This document shows positions 21,600 to 33,747 of a stretch of DNA of 64,000 nt, one piece after another. Position 1 is the stretch's first letter. Each line of letters opens with the position of its first letter. Where the stretch lies: positions 21,375,785 to 21,439,784 of the forward strand of contig CM025853.1 in NCBI GenBank assembly GCA_003952965.2, read 5' to 3'. The stretch is from Morella rubra (Eukaryota > Streptophyta > Magnoliopsida > Fagales > Myricaceae). Below the pieces are notes generated by a model that was given only the letters and a program-made list of their open reading frames with translations, did not search any database and was not told the DNA's origin. The position numbers and the translations under genes are program-made.

Positions 21600-22636
21600 T
21601 GTTAAGGACCCCGGTCTAGGCCGCCTTAACAACGCCAACTCCCGCCAATTGATCAAGGGTTAATTAGCCCAAGAACGGGTACCCAAACTAGGTTATTAGC
21701 CTAGAATGAATCCCAAGTAACAAGGTTATTAGCCTTGAAACCGACTTAGCATATACGTGCCTATGCTTGGCCAAAACTCTCTCAAAAGCACTCAGGCTCT
21801 CCAAGACTCTACTATTCTCAATACTCTTTGAATGAATAACTCTAATGCACTTAAGGTATTTATATAGACATCCTTAGGTGCTTACAAACCCTAATGAAAT
21901 CAAATCACAATCACAATTAAATCAAATCTAAATCAAATCACTGATCTTTAGGAATCAATCCCTTCAATCAAGTAGATTTGATATTACATGCCTAATACAA
22001 CACAAACTCAAAGGAAAGGAATCTTCTAGAGTTTAGGAAAGGATCCCTAAATCTAGAAGATATGATTTATTCAATCCTAACAAGAAAGGAAACTAATACC
22101 TAAAATACCTCGTGGACCTTGCCGCCATCTGCCGCCGTCCACGGCAACTCCGCCGCTGCTTGCACCTCCATGGGTGGTGGTGCTCCTTCGACTCTGTGGC
22201 CCTTCCTCTTCCTTTTCCTACCTAGCACCGGTAGGGGGGGTGGTGCTCTGCCACTGGTGGTGGCCATCTGGTGTAGTGGCACTCCTTTGTCTGCTTGCCC
22301 GCTGTGCTTGCTTGGCTTGGCTGGTGGCCAAGGACTTGCTGTGGCACTGTGTCATGGCAAGGCCGTGGGCAAGGCCATGGGCTGTCATGGCATGTCTGTG
22401 GCTGGCTGGCTGGCATGCTAGGCATGGGTGTTGCTGGGGTGCCATGCCTTGTCAGGGTTGATGGGGAGCTGAGCTTGCGCGCGTGCGCGCTGATGCCATG
22501 ACATGGCTGTGGTGCTCTTGCTGTGCACGTGGTGGGCGTGTCAAGGGTGCCCATGGGTGCCAATGCCGCCTCATCTTGGCACCTATCCTCCCAAGCGTGT
22601 CTATCACGGCCCATGTCATCACTGAGGACCCTTTCA
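21600..22636. mobile_element. GC-rich solo LTR inside the CACTA element
   Basis: It begins TGTTAAGGACCCCGG and ends GACCCTTTCA. It is flanked by a perfect 5-bp target duplication ttatc (21595-21599 and 22637-22641). No internal retroviral genes remain, so it formed by LTR-LTR recombination. The 22100-22620 part is strikingly GC-rich in an AT-rich region, with short repeats of ggcatg and gctggctggctgg. Open frames on both strands here reflect composition, not genes. Confidence 0.8.
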
Positions 22637-22641
22637 TTATC

Positions 22642-25120
22642 TCTCTACTCGTTGTTGCTCTTTGTCTCATCCATCTCCTCTTCTGATTCTCTCTCTCCAT
22701 CTTTCTAGAGCCCCATTGTCACTCTCAGATCCTCTCTCTGCCTCTCGTCAGTGGCGCCATGGATAGTTCTCCAATCCACAGAGCCTCGCTCTTCGATTCC
22801 CACTTCAGCCGAGACTTGAACAACGAAACCGCTTTCTTCTCTTTCACTTCACCATTTCTCTCCTTTGTGCTTATTTTTTACAATTTAATTGTTCCTTTTA
22901 CTAACATTTCAATTTTGTGCTCTATTAGGGTTTGTTCTGGCCAATAATTTAGGGATTTTGCTACTCTCAATTGTTCAAGATTACTCTGATGGGCTAATGG
23001 CGTTGGCTGATATTCTTCATAAGAAGGGATGGTAGGATATTTTGAAATCTGTTTCTGGAAATATTTCTTTTCCTTATTTTTATGGGCCCAATTCATGGAT
23101 GCTAGTGGCTCTCAGGGAAACATTGAGGCGGAATGTTGAATTACTATATTTTGATTCTTGATTGGTAGCAGCTTTCGGTTACGGTTACGGCTCCTCTGGC
23201 TACGAATAAGTTTTGTGAGTAGAAAGGATAATTTTCTTCTATGGCTGCTTCGTGTGAAAGGTGGATTGATGGCCTACAGAACTCTTCATTGTTCTGGCCT
23301 CCACCGCAAGATACGCAGCTACGAAAGGTGTTGTAGATTCATTGCAGTTTTTTGTAGTGACCTTTTTTGTTGCTTGCAAGTTTTGCATTCCATTGAATTT
23401 TATTCCATGTTCCTTTTGGTTTACCTGTGTTCAAGCCCTTGAAATATTTTCTTTCGGAGGAAGTAAATATCTTGGCTGTTCCTAGATACTGAGGAGCTTA
23501 TGAATGAGTGCGTAGCTGAAATATTTCTCTGCAAAATTTGCTTGCTGCATTCATCTTTCGAATCTAATCTGTTTTAGTTCCAAAATTAGATTATTTAGAA
23601 AATGCATTAGCCACTGTTGTGATATACTGTTGTGCATCAGACTACCAGTGTTTATTGGAGGAATTAGAATGTAAAGGAAAGCATCTGAAGTTCTTTAGTA
23701 AATGAATTCACTTAAATATTTTTTTGTATGATTTATTGACCAAAGAATGTAACTTGATATCAAGGCTATCAACAGTTTGGACCTGATTTGGATCGGATAG
23801 GATCCAATTACGATAGCCCAATTATATAAGCTAGAATCCGAACCTGAACCTGATGGAATTGTAAGAAACTCAATTTTGGAGTTGATGGAGCCATTGACAA
23901 CCTGCTTTACATGAGCTGCTGATACTATGATTTGCATCATTACTAGAATGTCTAGCCTTACACTTCAAAGTTCTCTGTGAATATATTCTCTTCAGTTATT
24001 TTGATTTCTGCAGCCTCTTTAAATGCACACGACATGCTTTGTCATGGTCAGCTAGACTAGAAGTATGAGTACCTGATGCAAGTTAACATCCATTATTAGA
24101 GGATTGCTTTTGTAAGTTGATTATTTGTGATTCCATAATCTTTAGTGTTTGTCCCGATGATATGTGGTTTTTGGTTTTCAAAATTTGCGTAGATATTTTT
24201 GTCTTGGCATTTTTCCTATCGTATCTAAGCAGACAACTTACATACATCGCATTGAAATGGTCTCGGGGCATGAGCTTTGTTTTTTATCCAAAACTTGAAT
24301 ATCGACCGGACCTTCCTTAAATTATGAGAATAGGTGCTCTCAGTATATGGCATATTTCTCTAATGATCAAAATCATTGTATCATATTTAATGTGAACCTG
24401 AGTAAAATCTTCAAACTGGCCTTTTATTAACTTATTAGAACTTTGAAAAGGAAAATGAGTCACCAAGCGTAGCTCTTTTGCTTCTTATTTTTGTTATGCA
24501 TGCCTTATGTTGCCATGTTCTGCTTCGTTTGTTAAGTGACAATGCTCATAATCCTTCCCATTTTGATTATTAAAATTGTCCGAGTTGATTCCTTATGAAA
24601 GTATCTTTCCTGTTAAGGTAGAGTCATCTGTTGAGCAGCCTAGTTGCTAGGAATGACTTTTTTTTTCCTCGTCTTGTTCTTTGTCTTTCTTGATAAAAGG
24701 TTGTGTAGAGTAGTATATGTTGCTAATAACTCATGCGTGCAGTTAACTATGTTGTCTCTGTAAATGGCCTGCTTAATAGGAGCTACATTTTCTAAACATT
24801 CTAAGTATTCGCTCCATTCTCTGTTATGGATGTTAGGAGCTTGTGCTTATGCCAATAAAAGTAGTCATCCGGGGGCCATTCGTTCTTCTCAACTTCTAAT
24901 GCATAAGAGATCTTATTTGTTTTGAGAAACTGTTGTCCCTTTTAATTTGTTATTTTCTCTTGTACTTTCTTGCTATTTTCTATTGTTTCATTTTTCTGTA
25001 ATCTGTTGTTTGTTTGTAACATTTTTGTGTTCTATAATTGAAATTTCAGGATCAAAATATGTGATTGAGCAATAGTGGAGCATATGGCAAAGAATATGGA
25101 GCAATATAGGAAATGACCCA
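22642..25120 (+). other. Gene-like cargo of the CACTA element, unidentified
   Basis: Removing the solo LTR joins a C/T-rich leader (21545-21599) to ctctctccatc-type text up to an ATG at 22759 in good context (gccATGGAT). This opens a frame to 22947 beginning MDSSPIHRASLFDSHFSRDL. The first 30 or so codons look coding; the remainder is hydrophobic and may be intron. A further GC-richer piece near 23165-23330 could be another exon. I do not recognise the protein. The leader, ATG and apparent introns fit a captured host gene fragment; a decayed native element gene is the alternative. Confidence 0.4.
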
Positions 25121-25524
25121 ATTTCACCCATTGAAGGGATTTAGATCAGGAACAATTTATTTTTTATTTTTAATTGAACAATAGGCATGTAGTAATGTTT
25201 TGTTTTGTTGTATTTTGAATAATGTTTATTTAATATATTTTATTTCCTTTTGTTAATCTTGGAATCTTTACTTATTATCTTATTGAACTTGGAGTACATT
25301 ATTTAAAATAAAGTTAAAACATTTCTTGAACTTCAGAAAAATAATTTCAAATGTATAAAATAATTAGTCAGAAAATTTGTGACTAAAAAAATGTGTGGCA
25401 AAAAGTCACCATTTCATAATGACAAATAAAATATGTCACAAAAAATGCTCTTTAGTGATAACAAAAAATTCATCACAAAAAAATAACCAACAAATTTTAA
25501 ATTTTGTGACAAAAGGTCATAAAT

Positions 25525-25725
25525 AAAGAATAGCCGTTCGAATGGGTTATATACTGTTCGAACGGGTTTTCTGTGATGAAATTACAAATTTTTCAGAAAA
25601 GATAGAAACCTGTTCGAACGGGTTATACTCCGTTCAAACACAAAAACCCATTCAAACGGGTTATATGCTGGTCCAATGCAAAAACCGTTTGAATGGGTTA
25701 TATGTCGTCCGAACGGTTTTACATG
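25525..25725. repeat. Subterminal repeat array of the CACTA element
   Basis: At least six degenerate copies of a 'gttcgaacgggttatat' unit occur in both orientations, with palindromic core GTTCGAAC. Related GTCCGNACG motifs are scattered through the larger CACTA element at 43.3-55.2 kb. In En/Spm such repeats bind the element's own protein; that role is inferred here. Confidence 0.65.
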
Positions 25726-25935
25726 ACAAAACAAGGAAATTGTCACCTATAATCTTTGCTGACGGACTTTAGGTGATAAATCGGGTGACAACTCGGTTTT
25801 GTCACCCAAAACCTTTGGTGACAAAATTGGCACTTTGGGTGACAAATTTTTTTGACACCCAAAGTAATTTTTCTTGTAGTGAGAATTATGGGTTTATGTT
25901 GATGATCTAATCGATCCTTAATTGTATTGAAATAG

Positions 25936-26003
25936 AAATTGTCACGTGCAAATTAGAATGCAAAAGTCTTAGAAAAAATTGGCCTAAAATGTGTCTAAGA
26001 ATT
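25936..26003 (+). pseudogene. DEFL copy E, exon 2 fragment
   Basis: An acceptor-like 'ttgtattgaaatag' is followed by a frame with the first two family cysteines and the NW-x-K-x-C region. After about 22 codons similarity ends at unrelated AT-rich sequence and a stop at 26016. No exon 1 is visible. The CACTA element at 21188-25881 lies just upstream. Confidence 0.7.
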
Positions 26004-26018
26004 TTATATTCGCTATAA

Positions 26019-27042
26019 TTTATTGTTTAAAAATTACAAAATAATAAAAATAAAGTGACTCCAAAACGCTTAACATCATGTGAAGACTGTTCGAGAGAGT
26101 TGAAAAATGGTGTGCCAAGCTCTCAATAGGTCGGGACACAAAATAAGTGTTCCTTTTGTTTGTTCTGACCGAATTGATGATCTGTACCAATTAGGATCAG
26201 TGATGTTTCATTAAATACTGCAAAAATGAAGATTAATAAGATATCGGCGAAAATAATTTAACGATAAAAATTGACTTAAAAGAGGCAATTTCTTTTGTAT
26301 TAATAAAATGAGAACCAACAGATCAGATATAATTAAAGAAGAACTTCGAAATCTATTGAACTACATCGTCGGCCTTATAAGATATTGTCTTTCCAGTACT
26401 CCAGCACAAGTTCCAGGTTTCTGTATTTCCATTATAACTGTCCCCGACCCTTAAATATTTGTTTATATATATATGGTGGGAAATTGCACTTTAATTTTTA
26501 ATGCAAGTTCAAGATCAAGTCACATCCATATATAACCTTTTTGTCAATTTGATGCATATAAAGAAATAAGAGGGGTCGGTTGGAATTTATTTGCTTGGAG
26601 TACGTCTCTCACACTTCAGACGAAGAAAGGGCAAAATATTGCCATCATTATCCACTCAAAGTCTTATTCAACTTTTTTTCCTTCTTCAAATCAAGCTATT
26701 TCAAGTTTTTTTAACTAATATATTTATCATCTAATGAAGTTCAATTTGTTTTAATTGAACCTCCCTGCCAAAGAATTTCCGCAAAATTATTAACACAATA
26801 TTAGAAGTTGTGGAAGATATGCATATTCTGTCCTTTAAGTAGAGTGTATCGACGGTTTTCTATTTACTCTTCAACGCTATATATATATACCCATGCACTT
26901 ATTATAGGTTTAGCTTTCTCTATCAACTTTGCTTCAATTTTCTTGAGAACGATGAGTACGTAGAAGGGTTAAAGACACGATGAACAATTAAATAAAATGG
27001 AAATTAAGCCTGCTTTGCATGGAATGAGATAAGTCATTACAC
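26019..27042. other. Promoter flank of DEFL copy C
   Basis: No gene is seen. From about 26500 the text runs parallel to 806-1000, 3300-4030 and 40400-40530 (TTGATGCATATAAAG, then the 'cacacttcagacgaagaaag' block), the conserved upstream region of the family. Confidence 0.6.
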
Positions 27043-27050
27043 TATAAATA
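27043..27050 (+). promoter_or_regulatory. TATA box of DEFL copy C
   Basis: TATAAATA in ACACTATAAATACCAATA lies 51 bp before the ATG at 27094, as in copies A and B. Confidence 0.7.
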
Positions 27051-27126
27051 CCAATATTAGGCTTCATTCATCTTTGGCATGAGTAAAGAGCAAATGGCTA
27101 TGTCTCCTGATCAATGTGGTTGTATC

Positions 27127-28004
27127 CAGTGGCGGAACGAGAGGGTATCGACCCAGGGCGGTCGATACCCATTCGTCCGCCCAAAACACACTTTTATATG
27201 TAATTTTTATTTTTTTTTATTTTTATCATTACTTGGCCTGGGCTCAATACCCATCAGGCTAGGCCAACTAGAGTTTTCTGTTGAGTGGGGATATTAGGAT
27301 TTTTTTTGGGTGGGGATGTCAATAGGGAATTCAACTAGAGTTTTTTTATTTGAGCTTTTATGTAAAATGGATTTTTTTGTAATTTTTATTGGGTTATTAG
27401 TTGATGGGTTTGTAATTTCAATTTTTCTGCTAATATATTGTTTTACTGTGAATTTTTGAATTTTTTTGGTGAGTTGGTGTTTTTTTTTTTTTTTTATCAT
27501 ATTGCATGTGATATCTCATCTTTGGACATAGATTAGGTGATCAACTGGTTAGACATAATTGTGCATAATGCACCTCTCAATTAGTATTTTAATTTCTGAA
27601 ATTCCCCCATGAACTATCAAGATATTTGTTATTGAGGGACTTGGGGAAAGCAATTTCTTCTTGATCAATGCTGCTAAGCAAAATACGCAAGTAAAAAAGG
27701 AAGCTTGTCTACACTAATGGACTCGAGAAGAGAAGGAAAGTTGAAAAAATTGGTGCTATTAAAGAACAACTGGTATATGATTTTCCACCAGAGTATGATG
27801 CAAAATTGTAGGATACAATTGTCATCTTTTCAGTTGTAGTACATAGTACGGTACATGTATTCTAATATTTTAAATACTTTTAGTCCTTAATTTTCGACAT
27901 TCTAACTCTAAGACAATTTTTTGCATTAGGAAAGAAAAAAATTTTCTTGTCATTTCACCTTTAAAGTTCGACACCCATAAATTTCAATCCTGGTTCCGCC
28001 ACTG
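27127..28004. mobile_element. hAT-like non-autonomous element in exon 1 of DEFL C
   Basis: Ends CAGTGGCGGAACGAG and (complement) CAGTGGCGGAACCAG form terminal inverted repeats of about 15 bp. The flanking 8-mers gttgtatc (27119-27126) and attgtatt (28005-28012) match at six of eight bases, the size expected for hAT. The 878-bp interior is AT-rich with no transposase similarity. Confidence 0.75.
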
Positions 28005-28603
28005 ATTGTATTGTTCCTATATTCATTCTCTTGATCCTCGTTGCAAGTGCAGGTCAGTAATAAATTCAAGGTCCAATACTTGAGATGTACGTGTGCTTTC
28101 TCGAATGCCAAATTTCTCTTAGATTCTCATCTTCTGAATCTCATTAATTACAATACTTTGCTCTACAATATATACAAACTTGTATAAATTCTCCCCTTTA
28201 TTTCAAACCAGATATATATTTCAAATTTTACGGTCTCAACATTCACTACATTAATCACTAATTAAAATTATCATTTTTCGTATGGTATAAGAAATTAATA
28301 GGAAATGATATATAAATAAATTTACTCCTAAAGGATCTCAAATTACAAAATTGTACTTTTGAAAGTTTTGAATGAGAATAACTTTAAAAGTTGGAGTATA
28401 TCTATCTCTAGGTATTACTAGGATTCCGCTCCTGGTGAGCCCTTGAGCGACATGCTCTCTCCTCCTGTCCCTAACCTTTATGCAGGTTCGACGGTGTCCT
28501 GTTAGCCTTTCTCAGTTCTGTTCGCGATCTACCTCTTCCTTCTTCTCTGCTGTCTTGTTTTTGTTTCGTCTTCATATTCCCTCTTGTATCTCTACTGCCC
28601 ATC

Positions 28604-30335
28604 ATGGAAGAGATAATAGAAAAAACTAGACAACTGTCCTGGAATGACATCGGGATTGCTCAAGCCAAATTGTAATAGAGCGAATTCGGTGTGCAAGGCG
28701 CTGCTGGTGGGGCAATTGGTTTCAAAAAAAGTGCATCCTTTTCACATTATCCAGCCGCTTATTCTGTCCGGGTGGAGGTTTATAACAGACTTCAAAGTGG
28801 AGGATGCTGGTACAAATCGTTATATTTTTACTTTTGCATCGTCTGAAGATGAAGATCGTTTATTGTACCAAGGTCCTTGGATTTTTAAGGGCTCTTACTT
28901 GATTTTGAGAGAATGGGATCCTTCATAAACTCTGGATGAAGTGGATTTAACCATGGTTGAATTTTGGGTTCAGATATATGGATTGCCGTTGGAAATGGTT
29001 GATGAGGAAAATGCCAGACTTATTGGGAGTATGCTAGGGACAATACTAAAGTTGGATGATGTTGACGAATATCAGTCGTTTATTCATTTGAAGATTAAAT
29101 TCCCCACTTCCAAACCTCTGGAGCCAGGCTTCAGTTATTATCGGGAGGGTGGTGGATCAGTGTGCACTGGTTTTAAGTATGAGCGGTTGTCATCTTTTTG
29201 TTTCCACTGCAGTCATATGGATCATACTATTGGATCTTGCTACCAAAATCCACCTCATCCTTTGAATTATGCGTTGACTGATAAGATGAGATGTAACTCT
29301 ACTATGGTTTAGACGGGGAAGCAGCGTAGGGAAGGAGTTCAAGGTCCGCTCAATAGGGAGACTTGGCCTCAGCATGTAAGGAATGGGTCATCAGTGATGG
29401 CTGCTCCGGTTGTGTTGCAGTCGGAGGCGGCTTCTCGCGTTAGGGTTTTGTCTGGAAACCCTAGGGCAATTGGAGGGTTTCAGAGTATGGGTAGTTCAAG
29501 TTCAAAAGGAAAGGATGTAGCGTCGAAGATTGGGGCGGATCCCTTGCACGATTCTAGTAGATATGTGGAGGGATATGATGTTTCCGTGAACTCCGGCCTT
29601 GAGGGCTGTAGTGTGTATTCCAAAACTACTCCTACTACTTTGGTACTGATTTTTAATGCGCAAGCGGAATCTGTGCACCCCATTGAGGACACTCAGTCAA
29701 CGCTGGATGGACTGCAGTTGGGCCATGATAATTCTGCTGGGCGGTCAGTTGATGAGGAGTATTGGTTTTTGGACTCTTAGTCTCTTAGTTCTGATCGGCA
29801 ACAAAGAAGTGGACCTTTGGTGGGCTCTTGTGTTGATAAGGTCATGCAACAACCCAACTCTCTTGCTGAGAAGGCTTCGACGGGAGTCTGCAAGGACGCC
29901 CCAGTGGGCTCTGCAGCTGGTGTAATGGAGAAACAGCCCAATAGTCATGATCAGCAAAATGCACAGGGGCTTTGCATTGGATGTATGGTGGAATCTGTTG
30001 ATCGAATGGTGGAGAAGCAGCCCGGACTTTTCGTTCAGGAGGCCGCTATGGGACTGCAATGGCCAGAAGAGATGTATTGAAAAAGGAGGGGTGTCGTTGA
30101 GTCCGAAACCGAAGCGTGGAAAGAATAAGTTGCTAGTGGGTGTTGGTGACCTTGATAATTCGTTGGCTGAGCCTTTTCATATGGGTGTAACTGGCAAGGC
30201 TAAACCAACTAGACTTCGGCGTGTACTGAAAATGGGACGCTCAGGGAAGAAGAATTTAGAGATGCGGCAGATGGTGGGGCTGGTTGATTCAAATACTTCT
30301 TTTACGGCTGAGGAGGCGGGCCTTACCACCTCCCC
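28604..30335 (+). pseudogene. LINE copy 1 ORF1 (DUF4283 nucleic-acid-binding protein)
   Basis: It starts MEEIIEKTRQLSWNDIG, then double stops and a shift at 28673. The DUF4283 region follows: WRFITDFKVEDAGTNRYIFT, LLYQGPWIFKGSYLILREWD and VEFWVQIYGLPLEMVDEENA. A zinc knuckle CFHCSHMDHTIGSC lies at about 29200-29240. The C-terminal part is low-complexity and Gly/Ser-rich with more stops. In intact plant LINEs this protein coats the RNA. It cannot be read through here. Confidence 0.75.
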
Positions 30336-31154
30336 ATGAAGCTCTTTGCCTGGAACTGCCGAGGGTTAGAGTGACCTTCGACAGTTAGAGCCCTTCAGGA
30401 TATTGTGAGAGCAGTAGACCCGACGGGAATATTTTTGATGGAGACCATGATTGATTGTGTTTCTGCTTCTCGTGTTTTGCAAAAGATTGGCTTTTCTTAT
30501 TTTATTTCTATTCCACTTTTGCTAGAAGAGGTGGTCTTGTTTTTTGTTGGTGTCCTAATCTTTGTTTTAAGGTGCTTGAGCAATCTCAGAATTTTTTTCA
30601 TTTGGATATGTTTCTAGGAGGGGTTGCTCCTTTTCTTTGCTCTCTTGTTTATGGGCCGACTGTTTGGAAGGAAAAATCTAGTTTTTGGAATGAGTTACAG
30701 CAGTTAAATCGGGACGAGCATCAGCCATGGTTTTGCATGGGAGACTTTAATGATATTTTGTGCTCTGCGGAGAAGCAAGGTGGCAGACTTTGTTCTTCCT
30801 CTTCGTCGGGTGGGCTGTCTCATTTTATCCAATCTATGGGCTTTGTTGACTTGGGTTTTTTGGATTCCAAATTTACCTGGTGTAATAAATGACCAGATTT
30901 TGCTAATATTCGAGAGCAGTTAGATTGAGGAATTTCTAATTTGGCCTGGCGTGTTGCCTACCCCAATGCTACTATTTCTCATTATCCTATTACTAACTCT
31001 GACCATAGGCCCATTGTTCTCTCCTTATTCGGTTCGGTTGAGCATGTTCCGAAGCCCTTTAAGTTTGAAGCTTTTTGGTTGAGCAGTGTTTCTTGTTTGA
31101 TGTTGTGGCAGGTGCTTGGCATTCGGTTAGTGCGGCAGGTAATGAGTATACTTT

Positions 31155-31352
31155 GGGTCTGTTTGTTTGTAAAATTTTGAGAAGGTTAAAATTTTAGGGT
31201 ATTGTATTTGGTAAAAAAGTGAAGAGAGAGATGATTTTTAATATTTATTATAGTGAAAAGTAATGATTTAATGGGGAGAGAGAGATTATATTATAATTTT
31301 TTATTGTGTTAAAATTTTAGGGAGTGTAAAATTTTTGTTTGCAAACAGACCC
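31155..31352. mobile_element. Tourist-like MITE inside LINE copy 1
   Basis: Perfect inverted ends GGGTCTGTTTG and CAAACAGACCC are flanked by ttt (31152-31154 and 31353-31355). It is 198 bp, AT-rich and non-coding. The 3-bp duplication and GGG start fit PIF/Harbinger-derived MITEs. Copy 2 of the LINE has no such insert. Confidence 0.8.
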
Positions 31353-33285
31353 TTTGTTTAAAAATATGCGTGCTACCCGCTTTTCCTTGAGAAGTTGGAA
31401 CAAAAAGCATTTTGGCAATATTCATCTGGAGCTTACTCGGGTGAAAGCAGCTCGAGTTTTTTCAAAAAGCAGCCCCTACGCCTTATAATTTGCACCTGGC
31501 TCATCTACTTTCTTTGGCAATGGACGAACAGCTTCGGCGTGAGGAGTCTTTATGGCGACAAAAGTCTCGTGAGCTTTGGCTAGTCTCCAGTGATCTGAAC
31601 ACTAAGTATGACCACGCCTCTACGGTAATTCATCGTTGTAGAAATCAAATTTTGAAGCTGAAGACCGAGGAGTTGGGGTGGATCTCGGGCAGAGCTGCAA
31701 TTGGAAAGCAATTGGTGGAATTTTATGAAGGTCTGTTCTCAACTTGCAAACCGACTATTCTTGAGAGTTTGGAGAATCTTATTAAGCCGCTAATTACGGA
31801 GGAGGAGAATGCGATGCTCACCTCGATTCCAGATGGGGAGGAGATTTATTCCACACTCTTTAGGATGAGTTTGAAAAAAGGCTCCAAGACCGGATGGTAT
31901 GACAGTGCTATTCTTTAAACATTTTTGGGATGTGGTGGGTTGGATGTTATTCATGTGGTGCAGGAGTTCTTTGAAACAGGTATTCTTCTGCCATAAATAA
32001 ATGCCACAAATATTACTCTGATCCCAAAAGTGGATAATCCTTCCCAAGTCAGTCAATTTAGGCCTATTAGTCTTTGTAATGTTATTTACAAGATTATTTA
32101 AAAAATTATGACGGATAGGCTGAAGGCGGTACTCCCGAAGCTTATTTCACCATTCCAACTTGCTTTTGTCCCGGGATGGGCTATTTAGGATAATTATATT
32201 ATGGCCGCGGAGATTTTCCATGGGATGAGTCACAAAAGAGGTTGAGAAGGGTGGATGGCTATCAAGGCCGATATGAAAAAAGCCTATAATCGCGTTGAAT
32301 GGAACTTTGTTTTGAAGATCCTGGAGCAGTTTGGATTCAGTTCATTTTGGGTCAACTGGATAAGACAATGTATTTTGATCTCATCCTTTTCTATCCTTAT
32401 CAATGGTAGTCCTTTTGGTCGCATCTACCCATTCAGAGGCCTTAGACAAGGTGATCCTATATCCTCCTATTTATTTATCCTATGCTCTGAAATCTTATCC
32501 CGTTTGTTCTTGAGAGAGGAAAGCCATGGTTGTCTCCAAGGCATTCAGATGGGCCGCAATGCTCCTAGAATTTCTCACCTGCTCTTTGCCGATGATCTTT
32601 TATTATTTGCAAAGGCGACTCTCCGAGAAGCTTCCACTTTAAACGATTGCCTTGAGAAGTATATGGCATGGTTGGGCCAGAAGGTGAATAAATCCAAATC
32701 CTCTGTTCATTTATTAAGAATTTTAGAGGGCAGGCTATCGTGCCCATTTTGGACCAATTGGCTTTAAAACAATTGCCTCCTAAGGCAAAACATCTTGGTC
32801 TCCCATTACTTTTCCCTCGGGCTAGAGTAAGTGCTGTGGATGAGATTAAATCTAACTTCTTTCAAAAGATAGCTGGTTGGAAGGCAAAAGCTCTCTCTTA
32901 GGCGGGCCGTATGGTATTGACTAAATCCGTCGCGAGCACTATTCCTTTTTACCTTATGAGTTATTATTCCTTACCAAAGTCATGGTGTCATGATCTTGAT
33001 CGGGCGACCAAAAATTTTTGGTGGGGCTATAAGGAGGATTCCTCGAGGCACTTAACTTTGAAGGCTTGGAAGTCTATATGTGTTCCTAAATATGTTGGAG
33101 GGTTAGGCATTCGTATGTTTTCGTAGATGAATAGAGCTTTTGTTTCCAAATTGGCGTGGCAATTGTTGACTGACCGCGATAGGCTTTGGGTACGAATTTT
33201 ACTTGGGAAATATGTGAAGGGACGTAACTTCTGGGAGGTTGGATTGGATAGTCAGGCGTCGTGGCTTTGGAGAAGTATTGTGCAG

Positions 33286-33747
33286 TAGGGCTGCACAACC
33301 GGAAATCCGGTCCGGTTTTTGGACCGAATCTGGTCAGGCCCAATTTCCGGTTGTGCTTATATGAAAGGACTGGACCGTACCACTTATAAGTGGTCCGATC
33401 CGGTCTGATCCGGTCCAACGCGGTCCGGTCTAGACCGCTTAAGTGGTCCACACTGGTTTCATTTTTTTTTTCATTTTTTAATTATTTTTTTTATTTTTTT
33501 AGGTTAATTTTGAAGGGGGAAGGACATGTAAAAACTTAGAGTTTTAGTTTAGGTTACAACTAAAATTTTTAAGTTTGTAATTTAAATTAAAAAAATATAA
33601 AAAAAATATTTTTTTAATTTATATTAATAAATCCGATCTGGTCCGGTCCAGACCGATTTTCAAAAGGTTCGGATTACATAATCAAGATCGGACTGGACCG
33701 CAAATCGGGTCCGAGTTTGCGGTCCAGTCCAGTTTTGTTCAGCCCTA
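33286..33747. mobile_element. hAT-type MITE inside LINE copy 1
   Basis: Ends TAGGGCTGCACAA and (complement) TAGGGCTGAACAA are flanked by a perfect 8-bp target duplication ttgtgcag (33278-33285 and 33748-33755). The 462-bp interior is rich in ggtccggtcc/ggaccgg repeats at both ends and poor in everything else. Such GGTCC-rich ends may act as transposase-binding repeats (inference). Confidence 0.85.

Larger units (their letters stand above)
21188..25881. mobile_element. Non-autonomous CACTA element with a solo LTR and gene-like cargo
   Basis: The left end CATTACAAGAAATGTCACTT (one change from CACTACAAGAAA) and right end TTTCTTGTAGTG are flanked by the 3-bp target duplication aga (21185-21187 and 25882-25884). 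Subterminal repeats of the form gtgaca/tgtcac and ttttggtgac fill both ends. No transposase similarity is seen, so it would need a helper. It sits in the flank just before DEFL exon 2 fragment E. The interior holds a solo LTR (21600-22636) and a gene-like stretch. Confidence 0.85.

Noticed and set aside
22100-22700. Many overlapping open frames on both strands in the GC-rich block
   Set aside because: They lie inside a bounded solo LTR. High GC lowers stop frequency, and the peptides are low-complexity Ala/Cys/His/Pro-rich with no domain.
25935-26020. DEFL copy E as a complete short gene
   Set aside because: It stops after the second cysteine region and has no exon 1 or promoter directly upstream.
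33086-33451. Minus-strand 121-codon frame rich in GLDR/RPD repeats
   Set aside because: It is produced by the ggtccggt repeats of the hAT MITE inside the LINE.
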